A stretch of DNA of 64,000 nt from Mucilaginibacter auburnensis. Lineage in GTDB: Bacteria > Bacteroidota > Bacteroidia > Sphingobacteriales > Sphingobacteriaceae. Below the pieces are notes generated by a model. That model had not been told where the DNA came from. It did no database searches and saw only the letters and a list, made by a program, of their open reading frames with translations. Below, one piece after another: positions 33,987 to 44,435 of the stretch (within the stretch, counting starts at the first letter, position 1; each line of letters opens with the position of its first letter). A program made the position numbers and the translations under genes. Where the stretch lies: the NCBI RefSeq assembly GCF_002797815.1, contig NZ_PGFJ01000002.1, positions 868,001 through 932,000 of the forward strand, read 5' to 3'.

Positions 33987-35783
33987 CTCTTCACCAAAGT
34001 AACCCACTATAGCTTTCGCCTGTTTCAGGTTAACTACTTCGAGTAAAGCTGCTTCATCAGCCTCGCGGATCTTTTTAACCGATTTAAAGTATTTTAATAG
34101 CTTCTCGGCGGTGGTTTTGCCTATCCCTTCTATCAGTTCCAGTTCGGTGGCTAAAGTGCCTTTATCGCGTTTTTTACGGTGGAAGGTGATACCGAAACGG
34201 TGAGCCTCATCACGCAATTGCTGAATGATCTTTAAGGTCTCTGATTTTTTATCAAGGTACAGCGGATACTGGTCTCCGGGATAATACAATTCTTCCAAAC
34301 GCTTGGCAATACCTATCACCGTTACCTGCTTATCTATACCTAACAGCTTTAAACTTTTCAAAGCAGCAGATAGTTGGCCCTTGCCACCATCAATTACAAT
34401 GAGCTGAGGTAAGCCCGTATCTTCATCTAAAACGCGGCGGTATCGGCGTAAAACGGCCTCCTCCATAGTGGCAAAGTCATTAGGGCCTTCAACGGTTTTT
34501 ACGTTAAAATGCCGGTAATCTTTTTTAGATGGTTTAGCATCCCTAAACACCACAATGGCTGATACCGGGTATTTACCCTGAAAATTAGAGTTATCAAAAC
34601 ACTCTATATGCCGCGGCAACTGGTTCATGCGCAGGTCCTTCATCATCTGCGTAAGCAGGCGTTCTGTACGTACCTCAGGATTAAGCTTCTCATATTGGTC
34701 TATCTTTTCCTTTTTAAAGAACTGGACGTTTTTTTGGGAAAGCTCCAGGAGTTTCTTCTTCTCTCCCAGTTTGGGTACCGTAAACTTAAGTCCGCTATCT
34801 TCCACATTGATGTCAAATGGAACGATGATCTCTTTAGACGTACTGTTATATCGGCTCCTGAACTCACTTATGGCCAGCTCCAGCAGTTCCTCATCAGTTT
34901 CATCCAGGCGCTTTTTTAACTCAATGGTTTGCGTTTGGATGATGGTACCATGCATCACTTTCAAATAGTTAACAAAGGCATATTTCTCTTCGCTTGCAAT
35001 ACTGAAAACGTCCACCTCTGTAATAGACGAGTTAACCACCGTTGATTTACTTTGGTAATTCTCCAACAGGTCAAACTTGCGCTTAAGGCGATGGGCATGC
35101 TCATAGTTCATGTTAGCTATGGCATCGTCCATTTCGGCTTTCATGGTGCGCAGCACAGCGCCTATTTTACCATTGAGTATATTGGTTATTTCCTCAATGT
35201 TACTGTTATAGTCGTCTTCTGTCTGATAGTTCTGGCAAGGGCCCTTGCAGTTGCCTAACTGGTATTCCAGGCACACCTTGAACTTACCCGCATCAATATT
35301 AGGCCGGGTTAAAGCAAGGTTACAGGTACGCAGCGGGTAGGTATCTTTTATCAGGCTTAATATAGCATGCATCATGCTTACCGATGCGTAGGGTCCAAGG
35401 TATTTTGAACCATCCTTTACAATGCGGCGTGTCCAGAAAATACGCGGAAAGTTCTCATTTTTTATTATGATCCACGGATAGGTTTTATCATCCTTGAGCA
35501 AAACATTGTAGCGCGGCTGATGCTTCTTGATCAGGCTGTTCTCTAACAGCCAGGCATCCACCTCTGTATCAACAATGGTAAAGGTAATATTGCGTATACG
35601 CGATACCAGTACACGTGTTTTGGCATTAACGTTAAGATCTTTGTTAAAATAAGAGCCAACGCGGTTGCGCAGGTCTTTAGCCTTACCTATATAAATAAGT
35701 TCGTTCTCGGCATTCCAGTACTGGTAAACCCCTGGTTTGTGCGGTATTTTTTTTAATGCTTCTTTATAATCAAACTGACTCAT
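33978..35783 (-). CDS. uvrC: Excinuclease ABC subunit C
   Basis: 601 aa. The GIY-YIG nuclease domain opens the protein (PHKPGVYQYW, LIYIGKAKDLRNRVGSYF). Further motifs: YLGPYASVSMMHAILSLI, the cysteine-containing CQNYQTEDDY segment (about 180-190), the UVR motif (about 205-235), the RNase H-like C domain (ECFDNSNFQGKYPVSAIVVF, LIVIDGGKGQLSAAL), and a C-terminal helix-hairpin-helix (LELIEGIGKTTAEKLLKYF). UvrC makes both incisions in nucleotide-excision repair. It starts 7 bp after the PBP1A stop. Its stop codon lies within a word-repeat arm. Confidence 0.97.
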   Translation of the reverse strand: MSQFDYKEALKKIPHKPGVYQYWNAENELIYIGKAKDLRNRVGSYFNKDLNVNAKTRVLVSRIRNITFTIVDTEVDAWLLENSLIKKHQPRYNVLLKDDKTYPWIIIKNENFPRIFWTRRIVKDGSKYLGPYASVSMMHAILSLIKDTYPLRTCNLALTRPNIDAGKFKVCLEYQLGNCKGPCQNYQTEDDYNSNIEEITNILNGKIGAVLRTMKAEMDDAIANMNYEHAHRLKRKFDLLENYQSKSTVVNSSITEVDVFSIASEEKYAFVNYLKVMHGTIIQTQTIELKKRLDETDEELLELAISEFRSRYNSTSKEIIVPFDINVEDSGLKFTVPKLGEKKKLLELSQKNVQFFKKEKIDQYEKLNPEVRTERLLTQMMKDLRMNQLPRHIECFDNSNFQGKYPVSAIVVFRDAKPSKKDYRHFNVKTVEGPNDFATMEEAVLRRYRRVLDEDTGLPQLIVIDGGKGQLSAALKSLKLLGIDKQVTVIGIAKRLEELYYPGDQYPLYLDKKSETLKIIQQLRDEAHRFGITFHRKKRDKGTLATELELIEGIGKTTAEKLLKYFKSVKKIREADEAALLEVVNLKQAKAIVGYFGEEGH

Positions 35784-35790
35784 TACGTTC

Positions 35791-38049
35791 TTAAAATCCC
35801 AGCTTCTCCTCTACCTCACCAACACCCTGCGATTGCTGGGCATAAGCATCGCAATTTAGTTCTATAGTCACCTCGCCGCTTTTTGGTAGTGCAAAGTCCT
35901 CGGTTTTAGTGTAGCCCAAACTTGCGTTACCATAAACTTTCTGCATATAATAGGCAAACACCGGCAAGGCAGATGCTGCCCCCTGACCAACATTGGTGTT
36001 CCGGATGGCGAAATCGCGGTTCTCACAGCCTGTCCAAACGCCGGTTACCAGGCGAGGAGTAATGCCAATGAACCAACCATCGGCATTGCCTTGTGTGGTA
36101 CCCGTTTTACCGCCAACTACGGCGTTGAGCTTATACTTATAATTTAATCTGCTACCTGTGCCCTTTGTAATAACGCCTTTCAACATATCGGTCATGGCAT
36201 AAGCTGTCTGGTCATTTATAACCTGTTGCTTTTTAGGTGTATGCGTGTACAAAACAGTACCGTTCTTATCTTCTATACGTAATAAGAAGGTAGGCTCTGT
36301 CCATACACCTTGGTTTACAAATGCCGAATAGGCTCCTGTCATGTCATAAACCGATGCATCGAATACCCCCAAGGCAATGGAAGGGTAGGCAGGAACATTT
36401 GAGGTTATGCCCATCTTTTTGATCAATTCGGCAACGGGCATAGCTCCAACCTGGTTCATAACCCAGGCGGTAACGTAGTTTTGAGAATAAGCCAGCGCCT
36501 GCTTTAATGTTATACGCCCCGGTAAGGTTGACTTAGGATCTGATCTTGGCGTCCAGTCGCCGATGGTTACCGGAACATTATCAACACCGGTACATGGCGA
36601 TATGCCCTGGTCAATAGCTGCCGCGTAAGTAAACGGTTTAGCTGTTGAGCCAACCTGACGTTTACCCTGATACACCTGGTCGTATTCTGTTTGCTGAAAA
36701 TTAATACCTCCCACCCAGGCTTTGATGTAGCCGGTTGTAGGGTCCATGCTCATCATGGAATTCCATATCAGCATTTTGGTGTAAACAACAGAGTCAATAG
36801 GCTTCATCAACGTATCTACCCTCCCGTGCCATGTAAACACGTTTACGGTATCAACCGTGTTAAAATCGTGTATGATTTCATCCTCGCTTTTCCCTTGCGA
36901 CACCAGGTCCTCCCAACGTTTAGATCGCCTCATGCCTGCATTAACAATACGATCATAGTTGTTGATAGATTTTTTAAGATTTATACCTTTCCATTGTTTG
37001 TTAAAAGTATTTTGGAACGCAGCCATGTGTTGTCGTTGTGCTTCTTCTGCATACTCCTGCATGGTGGCATCAATAGTGGTATAAATTTTCAAGCCGTCAC
37101 GGTTCAGGTCATACGGCGTACCATCGCTTTTGGTAACGTTGTTATCTGCCAGTATTTTCTTTACAGCATCTTTCAGCTCTTTTCTGAAATAAGGAGCAAG
37201 GCCCTGTTTATCGCTGATAGGATGAAAATTAAGTCCGAGCGGCTTTGCCTGATACTCTTTTACCTGACCTTCGGTAAGCGCTTTCTCATCCATATCCGCC
37301 ATTCTGGCTAACACAAAATTGCGCCTGTTCAAAGCGTTTTCAGGGCGGTTTACCGGTGAGTAAAGCGAAGGGCCTTTCAATACGCCCACCAAAACGGCGG
37401 CCTGATCGGGTGTTAATTTATCAGCCGTTGTGTTGAAAAATGTACCCGCTGCTGCGCTTATACCGTAGCTACCACTACCATAATAAACCGTATTGAGGTA
37501 CATGGTAATTATCTCCTGCTTGGTATAGTGTTTCTCTAAACGTACGGCAATTATCTGTTCTTTGAGCTTTTGTATACCACGGGCAATTACACCTTTTGCC
37601 CTCGCTTCTTCAGAGAACTGGTTAAGCGCCAACTGCTGGGTAATGGTACTTGCCCCCTGACGCTTGCCTATTATGTTATAAAAAATAATGCTGAATGAAC
37701 GCCAGAAGTCAATGCCCGAGTGTTCCATAAAATGGTTATCCTCAGTTGCTATTAAAGCGTTGATAACATTAGGCGAAATTTGATCGTACGGAACAGCAGT
37801 TCTGTTCTCTTCAACATAATAGCGCCCAAAAACCTTGCCATCAGCAGATAGTATCTCAGACGCAACGTTGCTCTTTGGATTTTCCAGATCGCGCAGCGAA
37901 GGCAGCGGACCAAATAAGCCCAGCGCTGTACTGCCTATCAACAAAACAACTATCACAAAACCGGTGATAACTGTTTTCCAGATGTAGCCGTTATATCTTT
38001 TTATATCCTGTTGGGTAAGGGTATCTTCTTTTTTAAAAGGTCTGTTCAT
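35791..38049 (-). CDS. Penicillin-binding protein 1A (bifunctional)
   Basis: 752 aa. A short cytoplasmic N-terminus and one membrane helix (VITGFVIVVLLIGSTALGLF, about 33-52) are followed by the GT51 glycosyltransferase with its catalytic Glu (ALIATEDNHFMEHSGIDF) and GASTITQQLALNQF. The transpeptidase has SxxK in GSTAKPFTYAA, SQNY, and GGKTGTTQGNADGWF. It polymerises and cross-links peptidoglycan in the periplasm. Its start overlaps the porW-like gene by 17 nt and uvrC follows after 7 bp. Confidence 0.95.
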   Translation of the reverse strand: MNRPFKKEDTLTQQDIKRYNGYIWKTVITGFVIVVLLIGSTALGLFGPLPSLRDLENPKSNVASEILSADGKVFGRYYVEENRTAVPYDQISPNVINALIATEDNHFMEHSGIDFWRSFSIIFYNIIGKRQGASTITQQLALNQFSEEARAKGVIARGIQKLKEQIIAVRLEKHYTKQEIITMYLNTVYYGSGSYGISAAAGTFFNTTADKLTPDQAAVLVGVLKGPSLYSPVNRPENALNRRNFVLARMADMDEKALTEGQVKEYQAKPLGLNFHPISDKQGLAPYFRKELKDAVKKILADNNVTKSDGTPYDLNRDGLKIYTTIDATMQEYAEEAQRQHMAAFQNTFNKQWKGINLKKSINNYDRIVNAGMRRSKRWEDLVSQGKSEDEIIHDFNTVDTVNVFTWHGRVDTLMKPIDSVVYTKMLIWNSMMSMDPTTGYIKAWVGGINFQQTEYDQVYQGKRQVGSTAKPFTYAAAIDQGISPCTGVDNVPVTIGDWTPRSDPKSTLPGRITLKQALAYSQNYVTAWVMNQVGAMPVAELIKKMGITSNVPAYPSIALGVFDASVYDMTGAYSAFVNQGVWTEPTFLLRIEDKNGTVLYTHTPKKQQVINDQTAYAMTDMLKGVITKGTGSRLNYKYKLNAVVGGKTGTTQGNADGWFIGITPRLVTGVWTGCENRDFAIRNTNVGQGAASALPVFAYYMQKVYGNASLGYTKTEDFALPKSGEVTIELNCDAYAQQSQGVGEVEEKLGF

Positions 38050-41000
38050 AGTAGTTAACGTAACTATCTAATAAATTCTTGTCGGCTAATTTATTCAGAT
38101 TTTCCTGTGTTATGATAAAAAAGCTGTATTTATCTTTTGCCACCTTCATAATCTCAGGCAGCAAAGGAGTTATGGCCCGGGCATAAGCCTTTGCTGCAGC
38201 CTGACTGTTAAAGGGCCCAACAAATATTAACTGATTATTTGGCCCGGCGAACTTTAAACGGTGAACAATACTGTTTAGTTTGTACGTTCCGCGGTTAAAT
38301 TGTCCGATGCCAAATCGTGAGGAAGATAGATCCTGAGTGCCTGTGCTAACATTAATAACATAGAAATAGTGGGTGCTATCGCGTTCGTTAAACAGGTTAG
38401 ATACAAATTTGGGTTTAGTCGGTACAACAGTGGCCATAGTATCTTTCTTGACCTGAGGTGACGTTGCCGTAACCGCACTATCGGCTTTTGGCTGTGCCGC
38501 GATCACAGGCTGCGTAAATACCGGTTTAGCAATTGTAACAACAGTATCCTTTTTAATTATTTCAGGCTGAACAGCAGGCGGCGTTACCGGCTTCTGAGCA
38601 ATAGCTGTTGAATCTTTTTTTACCGCGGCTGGTTGGTTTGGCTTCTGCGCCGGCAAGGTTGCAGGCGTTTTGATTGCAGGCGGAGGCACTACCGGCTTTT
38701 GTGCAAGCGGATCAATACGTGTTTGCTGCACAACAGGCGCCACACGGTTACGGTTAAATGGTGTTTCCTTTTTATTTGCGATGGGCGATGAAAAAATGAT
38801 CTCGTCAACATCGTCGTTAGTAAGCACAACCGGCATGGCTGCCAATGTTAAACGGTTGGCATTGATATAGTCCATATGCTGCTGTGCCAACGGGGTTATT
38901 AACTTGTCTTGCGGATATGTTTTTATAATATCCTGTAGCGAAGTTTCAAAAGGTGCCAGTTGCTGCCGATGACCAGCGGCTATGGTTCGCAAATATTTTA
39001 TTTGCGGGGCCAGCGGATGTTCAGCAAAGAGCGGCTGCAGGCTGTCAATTTTAGTTATAACCTCAGCAAATTTTTTACGCTGATACAAATTGAACAAACT
39101 GTTATAAACGGTCTTTAGCTGCGTGTCTTTATCATTCACCTTATCAGCATAGTTAGGGTCCAGAATAACTTTCGCAAATATAGATTGCGGATAAGCCGCC
39201 AGTAAGCGGTTCTTGTATTGATCAGATAATTGTTTGTTGCTATCAAAATACATACGATAGAGGTCGTAATAAACCTCGGCGTTGTTAGGGTTATCCGGGT
39301 AACGGTTGATCAATAGTACATAATTGGCAATGGCTTCGTTTTTATCATCCAGAATATCCCTGTAAAAATTGGCCATCTCCAGATAAGCTGAATACACACG
39401 CTGATTAGATTGAATCAACTGATCGGCAGTGAGCGGCAAATTCTGCATAATATTTTGGCGGTATGCAGCCACAGGGGCGGTCATATCATTTTTAGGCAGG
39501 TTGGCTGCTAACGCATCAGGGTCGCCTGCTATGGCTGTAGTTGTGCTATTAGCCGGAACCGTAGCCGCCCGCTGACTAACGCGCCAGTTGTCTTCCAGCT
39601 TACGGTTGCCCCATTTCACTTTAAAATCATTATACCCCTTGCTTACCGCGGCACTATTATAAAAGTAAAAAGTGCTGCCGGTACTTGCCGTTACATTATC
39701 CGGGGGAATTTGCGCCGCATTTCCTGTTAGTGCGTTAGCTTGTACTGTGTTATTTAAATTTTGCCCCCGCTGTATCTCGTTGCTCACCATTGCATCTATT
39801 TTAGCTGCGCGGGTATCTTCATCCAGTTTGGCCAGCATTTGCAGGGTGTCTTCAAATGATATGATCTTTAACTTATCAACCAGCAACTGCAAGTTATTGC
39901 TCTTGAGCTTTATTTGTTTGTACCCCGGATACAAGGGCGATAAATTAGCTACCACACTATCGTAATAGTTTTTGGCAGTGATGTAATCGCCTCTTTCCTT
40001 AAAGTTGATATCAGCAATGGCCAGGTAGGACAAACCTTTTTGATTTTGATTTTTTGTACTGCTTTTTACCGACAGGTTGTAATACTTAATTGCGTTGGGC
40101 AAATCATGAGCACGGTGATATAAGTCGGCCACATGGTAATAGATCTGGTCTTTAAAATCGGCGTTGCTATTATTTTTAAGCAAGCTCAATAATAATCCTA
40201 TCCTATCCAGCTTAACACCATCGTGCATATCCTGAATGCGTATTCGGTTCAAACTGGCGTTAAAAGCCATTTCAAAGGGCGCATTGCTTTTTACTATCCG
40301 GGTATAGTTAGCAATAGCATCTGCATTTTTATTATTCAGCTCCTGCAGCTGGCCTAATATATATATCCAGCGTAGCTTTAGCTGCTTTTGTTTAACTGTG
40401 GCAATGGCTTGTTTGGCCATTTCTTCGGCATGCTCGTACTCCTGTGTATTTATATCATATTGTAATTGGGCGGCGTAAACCTCGGCAGGGTTAAGTTTTT
40501 TGGGGTAGAGGTTATGCATGGCGCTATCTAAAGCCACAGCTGCCTCTTCATTATAATGCTGGTAAAGCAGCGCGCGCGCTTTCCAGGTAAAGGCCTGCTG
40601 TTTAAGGTCAGCCCGTGCCGGGAACGACCGGATAACATAATTAAAAAACTCAACCGCGTTAAAATAGCTTCCGGCTAAATAATTGGCCTTACCTATTACC
40701 AGGTAGGCATCGCCAAGGTATTTACTCTGCTCTTTCTCATTAATAATTTTGTTGGCCTTAATTATAACATCGTCAATGTCCTTATCTACGGCATCGCTAT
40801 GCGCAATGGTATCGGGGTAAACAGCGAGGATTTGCTGATAGTCGTCAACAAAACCCGCGGCATAGTCGGCCTGTTTTTGATTCAGCAGTTCGTTAGCATT
40901 GAACAACAGGTTATAATGGGCGGTAATATTTTGCAATACCCTGTTAAAGCCGGTCTTTTTTTGGAGCGTACAGCCTGCTATTGCAAGTACGAGTATGATA

Positions 41001-41074
41001 AGACAGAAGGCAAACCGCTTATTTATAGTAATTTTATGTATTCTCCTCAAAGTATCAGCCCTGTTTAAAAGCAT
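38033..41074 (-). CDS. porW: PorW/SprE-type TPR lipoprotein of type IX secretion
   Basis: 1013 aa from the ATG at 41074 (MLLNRADTLRRIHK); a longer frame to 41158 lacks support and would overlap atpZ. The signal peptide ends VLAIAGCTLQKK (lipobox, Cys35), and the typical TGFNRVLQNITAHYNLLFNA follows. The body is made of TPR-like helical repeats (about 60-780), then a P/K/V-rich linker (about 790-900), and a C-terminal ~125-residue domain (HYFYVINVSTGTQ to INFVGPF-like LIFVGPFNSQAAAKAYARA). SprE/PorW links the motor to the translocon. The window thus holds two separated parts of the type IX system. Assignment rests on layout and motifs, not a search. Confidence 0.8.
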   Translation of the reverse strand: MLLNRADTLRRIHKITINKRFAFCLIILVLAIAGCTLQKKTGFNRVLQNITAHYNLLFNANELLNQKQADYAAGFVDDYQQILAVYPDTIAHSDAVDKDIDDVIIKANKIINEKEQSKYLGDAYLVIGKANYLAGSYFNAVEFFNYVIRSFPARADLKQQAFTWKARALLYQHYNEEAAVALDSAMHNLYPKKLNPAEVYAAQLQYDINTQEYEHAEEMAKQAIATVKQKQLKLRWIYILGQLQELNNKNADAIANYTRIVKSNAPFEMAFNASLNRIRIQDMHDGVKLDRIGLLLSLLKNNSNADFKDQIYYHVADLYHRAHDLPNAIKYYNLSVKSSTKNQNQKGLSYLAIADINFKERGDYITAKNYYDSVVANLSPLYPGYKQIKLKSNNLQLLVDKLKIISFEDTLQMLAKLDEDTRAAKIDAMVSNEIQRGQNLNNTVQANALTGNAAQIPPDNVTASTGSTFYFYNSAAVSKGYNDFKVKWGNRKLEDNWRVSQRAATVPANSTTTAIAGDPDALAANLPKNDMTAPVAAYRQNIMQNLPLTADQLIQSNQRVYSAYLEMANFYRDILDDKNEAIANYVLLINRYPDNPNNAEVYYDLYRMYFDSNKQLSDQYKNRLLAAYPQSIFAKVILDPNYADKVNDKDTQLKTVYNSLFNLYQRKKFAEVITKIDSLQPLFAEHPLAPQIKYLRTIAAGHRQQLAPFETSLQDIIKTYPQDKLITPLAQQHMDYINANRLTLAAMPVVLTNDDVDEIIFSSPIANKKETPFNRNRVAPVVQQTRIDPLAQKPVVPPPAIKTPATLPAQKPNQPAAVKKDSTAIAQKPVTPPAVQPEIIKKDTVVTIAKPVFTQPVIAAQPKADSAVTATSPQVKKDTMATVVPTKPKFVSNLFNERDSTHYFYVINVSTGTQDLSSSRFGIGQFNRGTYKLNSIVHRLKFAGPNNQLIFVGPFNSQAAAKAYARAITPLLPEIMKVAKDKYSFFIITQENLNKLADKNLLDSYVNYYEQTF

Positions 41075-41109
41075 GGCTAATTTACTAAATAGTATATAAC
41101 AGGATTTAA

Positions 41110-41117
41110 TAAATTTG
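41110..41117 (+). promoter_or_regulatory. Possible -7 box of the atp operon
   Basis: TAAATTTG matches TAnnTTTG but lies just 3 bp before the ATG of atpZ at 41121, which would make the mRNA leaderless. No TTG was found at -33. An upstream promoter remains possible. Confidence 0.3.
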
Positions 41118-41120
41118 CGG

Positions 41121-41336
41121 ATGCCTGAAAATGAACAAAACGACAAACCTGTAAACAATTATATAAAGTATAGCGCGCTGGGCTTTCAAATGATAGCTAT
41201 TATAGGTGTGTTCACGTTTGTTGGTTATAAAATTGATGAATCTGCCCATCACGATACCAAGTGGGTTACGGCTATGCTATCGCTTATTGGTGTTTTTGCT
41301 TCCCTTTATGTTGTTATCAGATCTGTAAAAAATTGA
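41121..41336 (+). CDS. atpZ: AtpZ/AtpI-family protein of the ATP synthase operon
   Basis: 71 aa from the ATG at 41121. Two membrane helices (YSALGFQMIAIIGVFTFVGY and WVTAMLSLIGVFASLYVVI) with KIDE between them match the AtpZ/AtpI-type family, which helps c-ring assembly or Mg2+ handling. It begins the atp operon; its TGA stop overlaps the TTG start of the next gene. A TAAATTTG box ends 3 bp upstream of the ATG, so the mRNA may be nearly leaderless if that promoter is real. Confidence 0.8.
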   Translation: MPENEQNDKPVNNYIKYSALGFQMIAIIGVFTFVGYKIDESAHHDTKWVTAMLSLIGVFASLYVVIRSVKN

Positions 41337-41713
41337 AACCGCTTATTCTACCCTTCCTGATATTTACCGCGCTGCTGGCCGCACCACCTTTGTTGTTAAT
41401 GCAAGCCGGCAGAGCCGATCTGTTAATCGCTAATTTTTGGCTTTGGTTTGCCGTATTAACCGGACTTACATTTATTGCCGTAGCATCAATAGTTATTGGC
41501 GGCCGCATAAGCGCCGAAAATTATGCCCAGATTTTCCTTGCCGCAACGGTTGTTAAGCTACTTTTATGCCTCAGTTTTGTTGTAGTGCATTTATTGAAAC
41601 ATCAGGAAAATAAACTGGTTTTTGCCTCCAATTTCTTTTACTTATATTTCTTAAATACAGCCTTTGAAGTTTATGTTTTGTTGCGTAACTTGCGGCACCA
41701 AAAATTAAAGTAA
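41333..41713 (+). CDS. AtpI-like membrane protein (ATP synthase operon)
   Basis: 126 aa if it starts at the TTG at 41333, which overlaps the preceding TGA by 3 nt (TTGA). The frame is open from 41261, but its residues before L25 are shadow of atpZ. Four membrane segments follow (LPFLIFTALLAAPPLLLM, FWLWFAVLTGLTFIAVASIVI, IFLAATVVKLLLCLSFVVV, FFYLYFLNTAFEVYVLL). Size, topology and place before atpB fit the AtpI-type accessory proteins of Bacteroidota. Confidence 0.65.
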   Translation: MKPLILPFLIFTALLAAPPLLLMQAGRADLLIANFWLWFAVLTGLTFIAVASIVIGGRISAENYAQIFLAATVVKLLLCLSFVVVHLLKHQENKLVFASNFFYLYFLNTAFEVYVLLRNLRHQKLK

Positions 41714-41727
41714 AAAACTTTATTTAG

Positions 41728-43118
<1,391 letters not shown>

Positions 43119-43135
43119 TTAGCCCAAAAACAAAA

Positions 43136-43166
43136 TAAAGCTTGCAGCGATTGGCTGCAAGCTTTA
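43136..43166 (+). other. Hairpin between atpE and atpF (processing or attenuation element)
   Basis: TAAAGCTTGCAGC (43136-43148) pairs perfectly with GCTGCAAGCTTTA (43154-43166) around loop GATTG. No U-tract follows (AAAAATTAAAAG), so it is not a normal intrinsic terminator. It is more likely a stability or attenuation element favouring atpE over atpF. Confidence 0.65.
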
Positions 43167-43202
43167 AAAAATTAAAAGAACAACGATTTTTTATAAGCAA
43201 TA

Positions 43203-43709
43203 ATGGAAGAATTATTTGACGGTTTATTAAATGACCACTTAGGCTTTGTAGTTTGGGCCTTAGTAGCTTTTGTAATATTATTGGTTTTATTAGGTAAGTT
43301 TGCCTGGAAACCAATTATGGGCGCTATTGACGCGCGCGAGCGTTCAATTGAAGACGCGTTATTAAGAGCTGAGGCTGCCAAAGAAGAAATGAGCCGCCTT
43401 ACTAACGAAAACGAGTCGTTATTAAAACAAGCACGTGCCGAGCGCGACCAGATCTTAGCTGAAGCTAAGAAAGTTAAAGAACAAATTATAAGCGAAGCCA
43501 AAGATGCTGCACACAAAGAAGGTGCGCGCCAAATTGAATTAGCACGTGTTGAAATAAACAACCAGAAAGCTATTGCAATGGCCGATGTTAAAAATCAGGT
43601 TGCTGCGCTTTCAATTCAAATTGCTGAGAAAATATTGCAGGAGCAATTAAAAGATCAGCAAAAACAAGACGAACTGGTAGGCCAGTTATTAAAGGAAGTT
43701 AAGTTATAA
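43203..43709 (+). CDS. atpF: ATP synthase subunit b
   Basis: 168 aa. One N-terminal membrane helix (HLGFVVWALVAFVILLVLLG) leads to a long charged helix (about 35-168, EAAKEEMSRLTNENESLLKQ, KVKEQIISEAKDAAHKE) that forms the peripheral stalk. A 13-bp hairpin lies in the 84-bp gap after atpE. It is followed by a word-repeat gap before atpH. Confidence 0.96.
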   Translation: MEELFDGLLNDHLGFVVWALVAFVILLVLLGKFAWKPIMGAIDARERSIEDALLRAEAAKEEMSRLTNENESLLKQARAERDQILAEAKKVKEQIISEAKDAAHKEGARQIELARVEINNQKAIAMADVKNQVAALSIQIAEKILQEQLKDQQKQDELVGQLLKEVKL

Positions 43710-43710
43710 T

Positions 43711-43846
43711 TTAGATGTGAGATATGAGATGTGAGTATTTAGATAAATACTTGCATTTTATAGAGATACAGATAAACCGAGATTGATTTTTAGAATTTGA
43801 TGGCTTTATCGTCTCAAATCTTAAATCTCAAATCTCAAATCTCAAC
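43711..43846. repeat. Opposed GAGATNTGAG word arms between atpF and atpH
   Basis: The left arm at 43711-43736 repeats GATGTGAGATATGAG words. The right arm at 43812-43846 repeats the complement (CTCAAATCT...). The arms can pair imperfectly across about 75 bp. The right arm ends 7 bp before the atpH ATG. Confidence 0.65.
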
Positions 43847-43853
43847 CAAAAAT

Positions 43854-44399
43854 ATGTCAGAACTAACGGTAGCATCCAGATATGCCAAATCATTAATTGA
43901 TCTTTCAGAGGAGCAAAACCTTTTGGAAGTGGTTAATGGCGACATGGGTTTCTTTGTGAAAACCTTAAAAGAGAATGCTCAGCTTAAAGCTGTTTTGAGC
44001 AATCCTATCATATCTCATTCAAAAAAACTTAATATTTTGACCGATGTATTCGGTTCAAAAGTAAATGCCCTGTCAATCGGGTTTTTTAAGTTAATGGTTA
44101 GCAAAGGCCGCGGACAGGTTATATATGCAACAGCAAAACAGTTTATTGAACTGTATAACGTTAAAAAGCATATTACCAAAGCAACCGTTGTATCTGCTAC
44201 TCCATTGTCTGATGCTAATAAACAACAGCTTTTGGCTGAGGTTAAAGCCGCTGTAGGTGGCGAAATTACCCTTGTAGCTAAGGTTGACCCATCTTTGATA
44301 GGTGGTTTTGTACTAACCATTGGAGACAAGCAACTGGATACCAGCGTACAAGGGAGCCTTAATAAATTGAAAAAGAATTTTGCCACAGCGGCAGTTTAA
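43854..44399 (+). CDS. atpH: ATP synthase subunit delta
   Basis: 181 aa from the ATG at 43854 (MSELTVASRYAKSLIDLSEE), the standard delta start; the upstream frame is translated word repeats. The N-terminal six-helix domain and the C-terminal motif (GGEITLVAKVDPSLIGGFVL, DTSVQGSLNKLKKNF) are clear. Delta links F1 to the peripheral stalk. atpA follows after 36 bp. Confidence 0.95.
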   Translation: MSELTVASRYAKSLIDLSEEQNLLEVVNGDMGFFVKTLKENAQLKAVLSNPIISHSKKLNILTDVFGSKVNALSIGFFKLMVSKGRGQVIYATAKQFIELYNVKKHITKATVVSATPLSDANKQQLLAEVKAAVGGEITLVAKVDPSLIGGFVLTIGDKQLDTSVQGSLNKLKKNFATAAV

Positions 44400-44435
44400 T
44401 AAATAACAGCAAACAACTCTAAATAAAATTAAAAA

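Noticed and set aside
36691-37311. 206-codon open frame on the plus strand inside the PBP1A gene
   Set aside because: It lies antisense to a conserved penicillin-binding domain and has no plausible domain of its own.
43711-43846. CRISPR array
   Set aside because: The repeat words are about 10 nt, have no regular spacers, and form opposed arms; not a CRISPR.
43797-43853. Upstream start for atpH at 43797
   Set aside because: Those codons would translate the word repeat (Ser/Gln/Ile/Leu/Lys pattern); the standard delta N-terminus begins at 43854.
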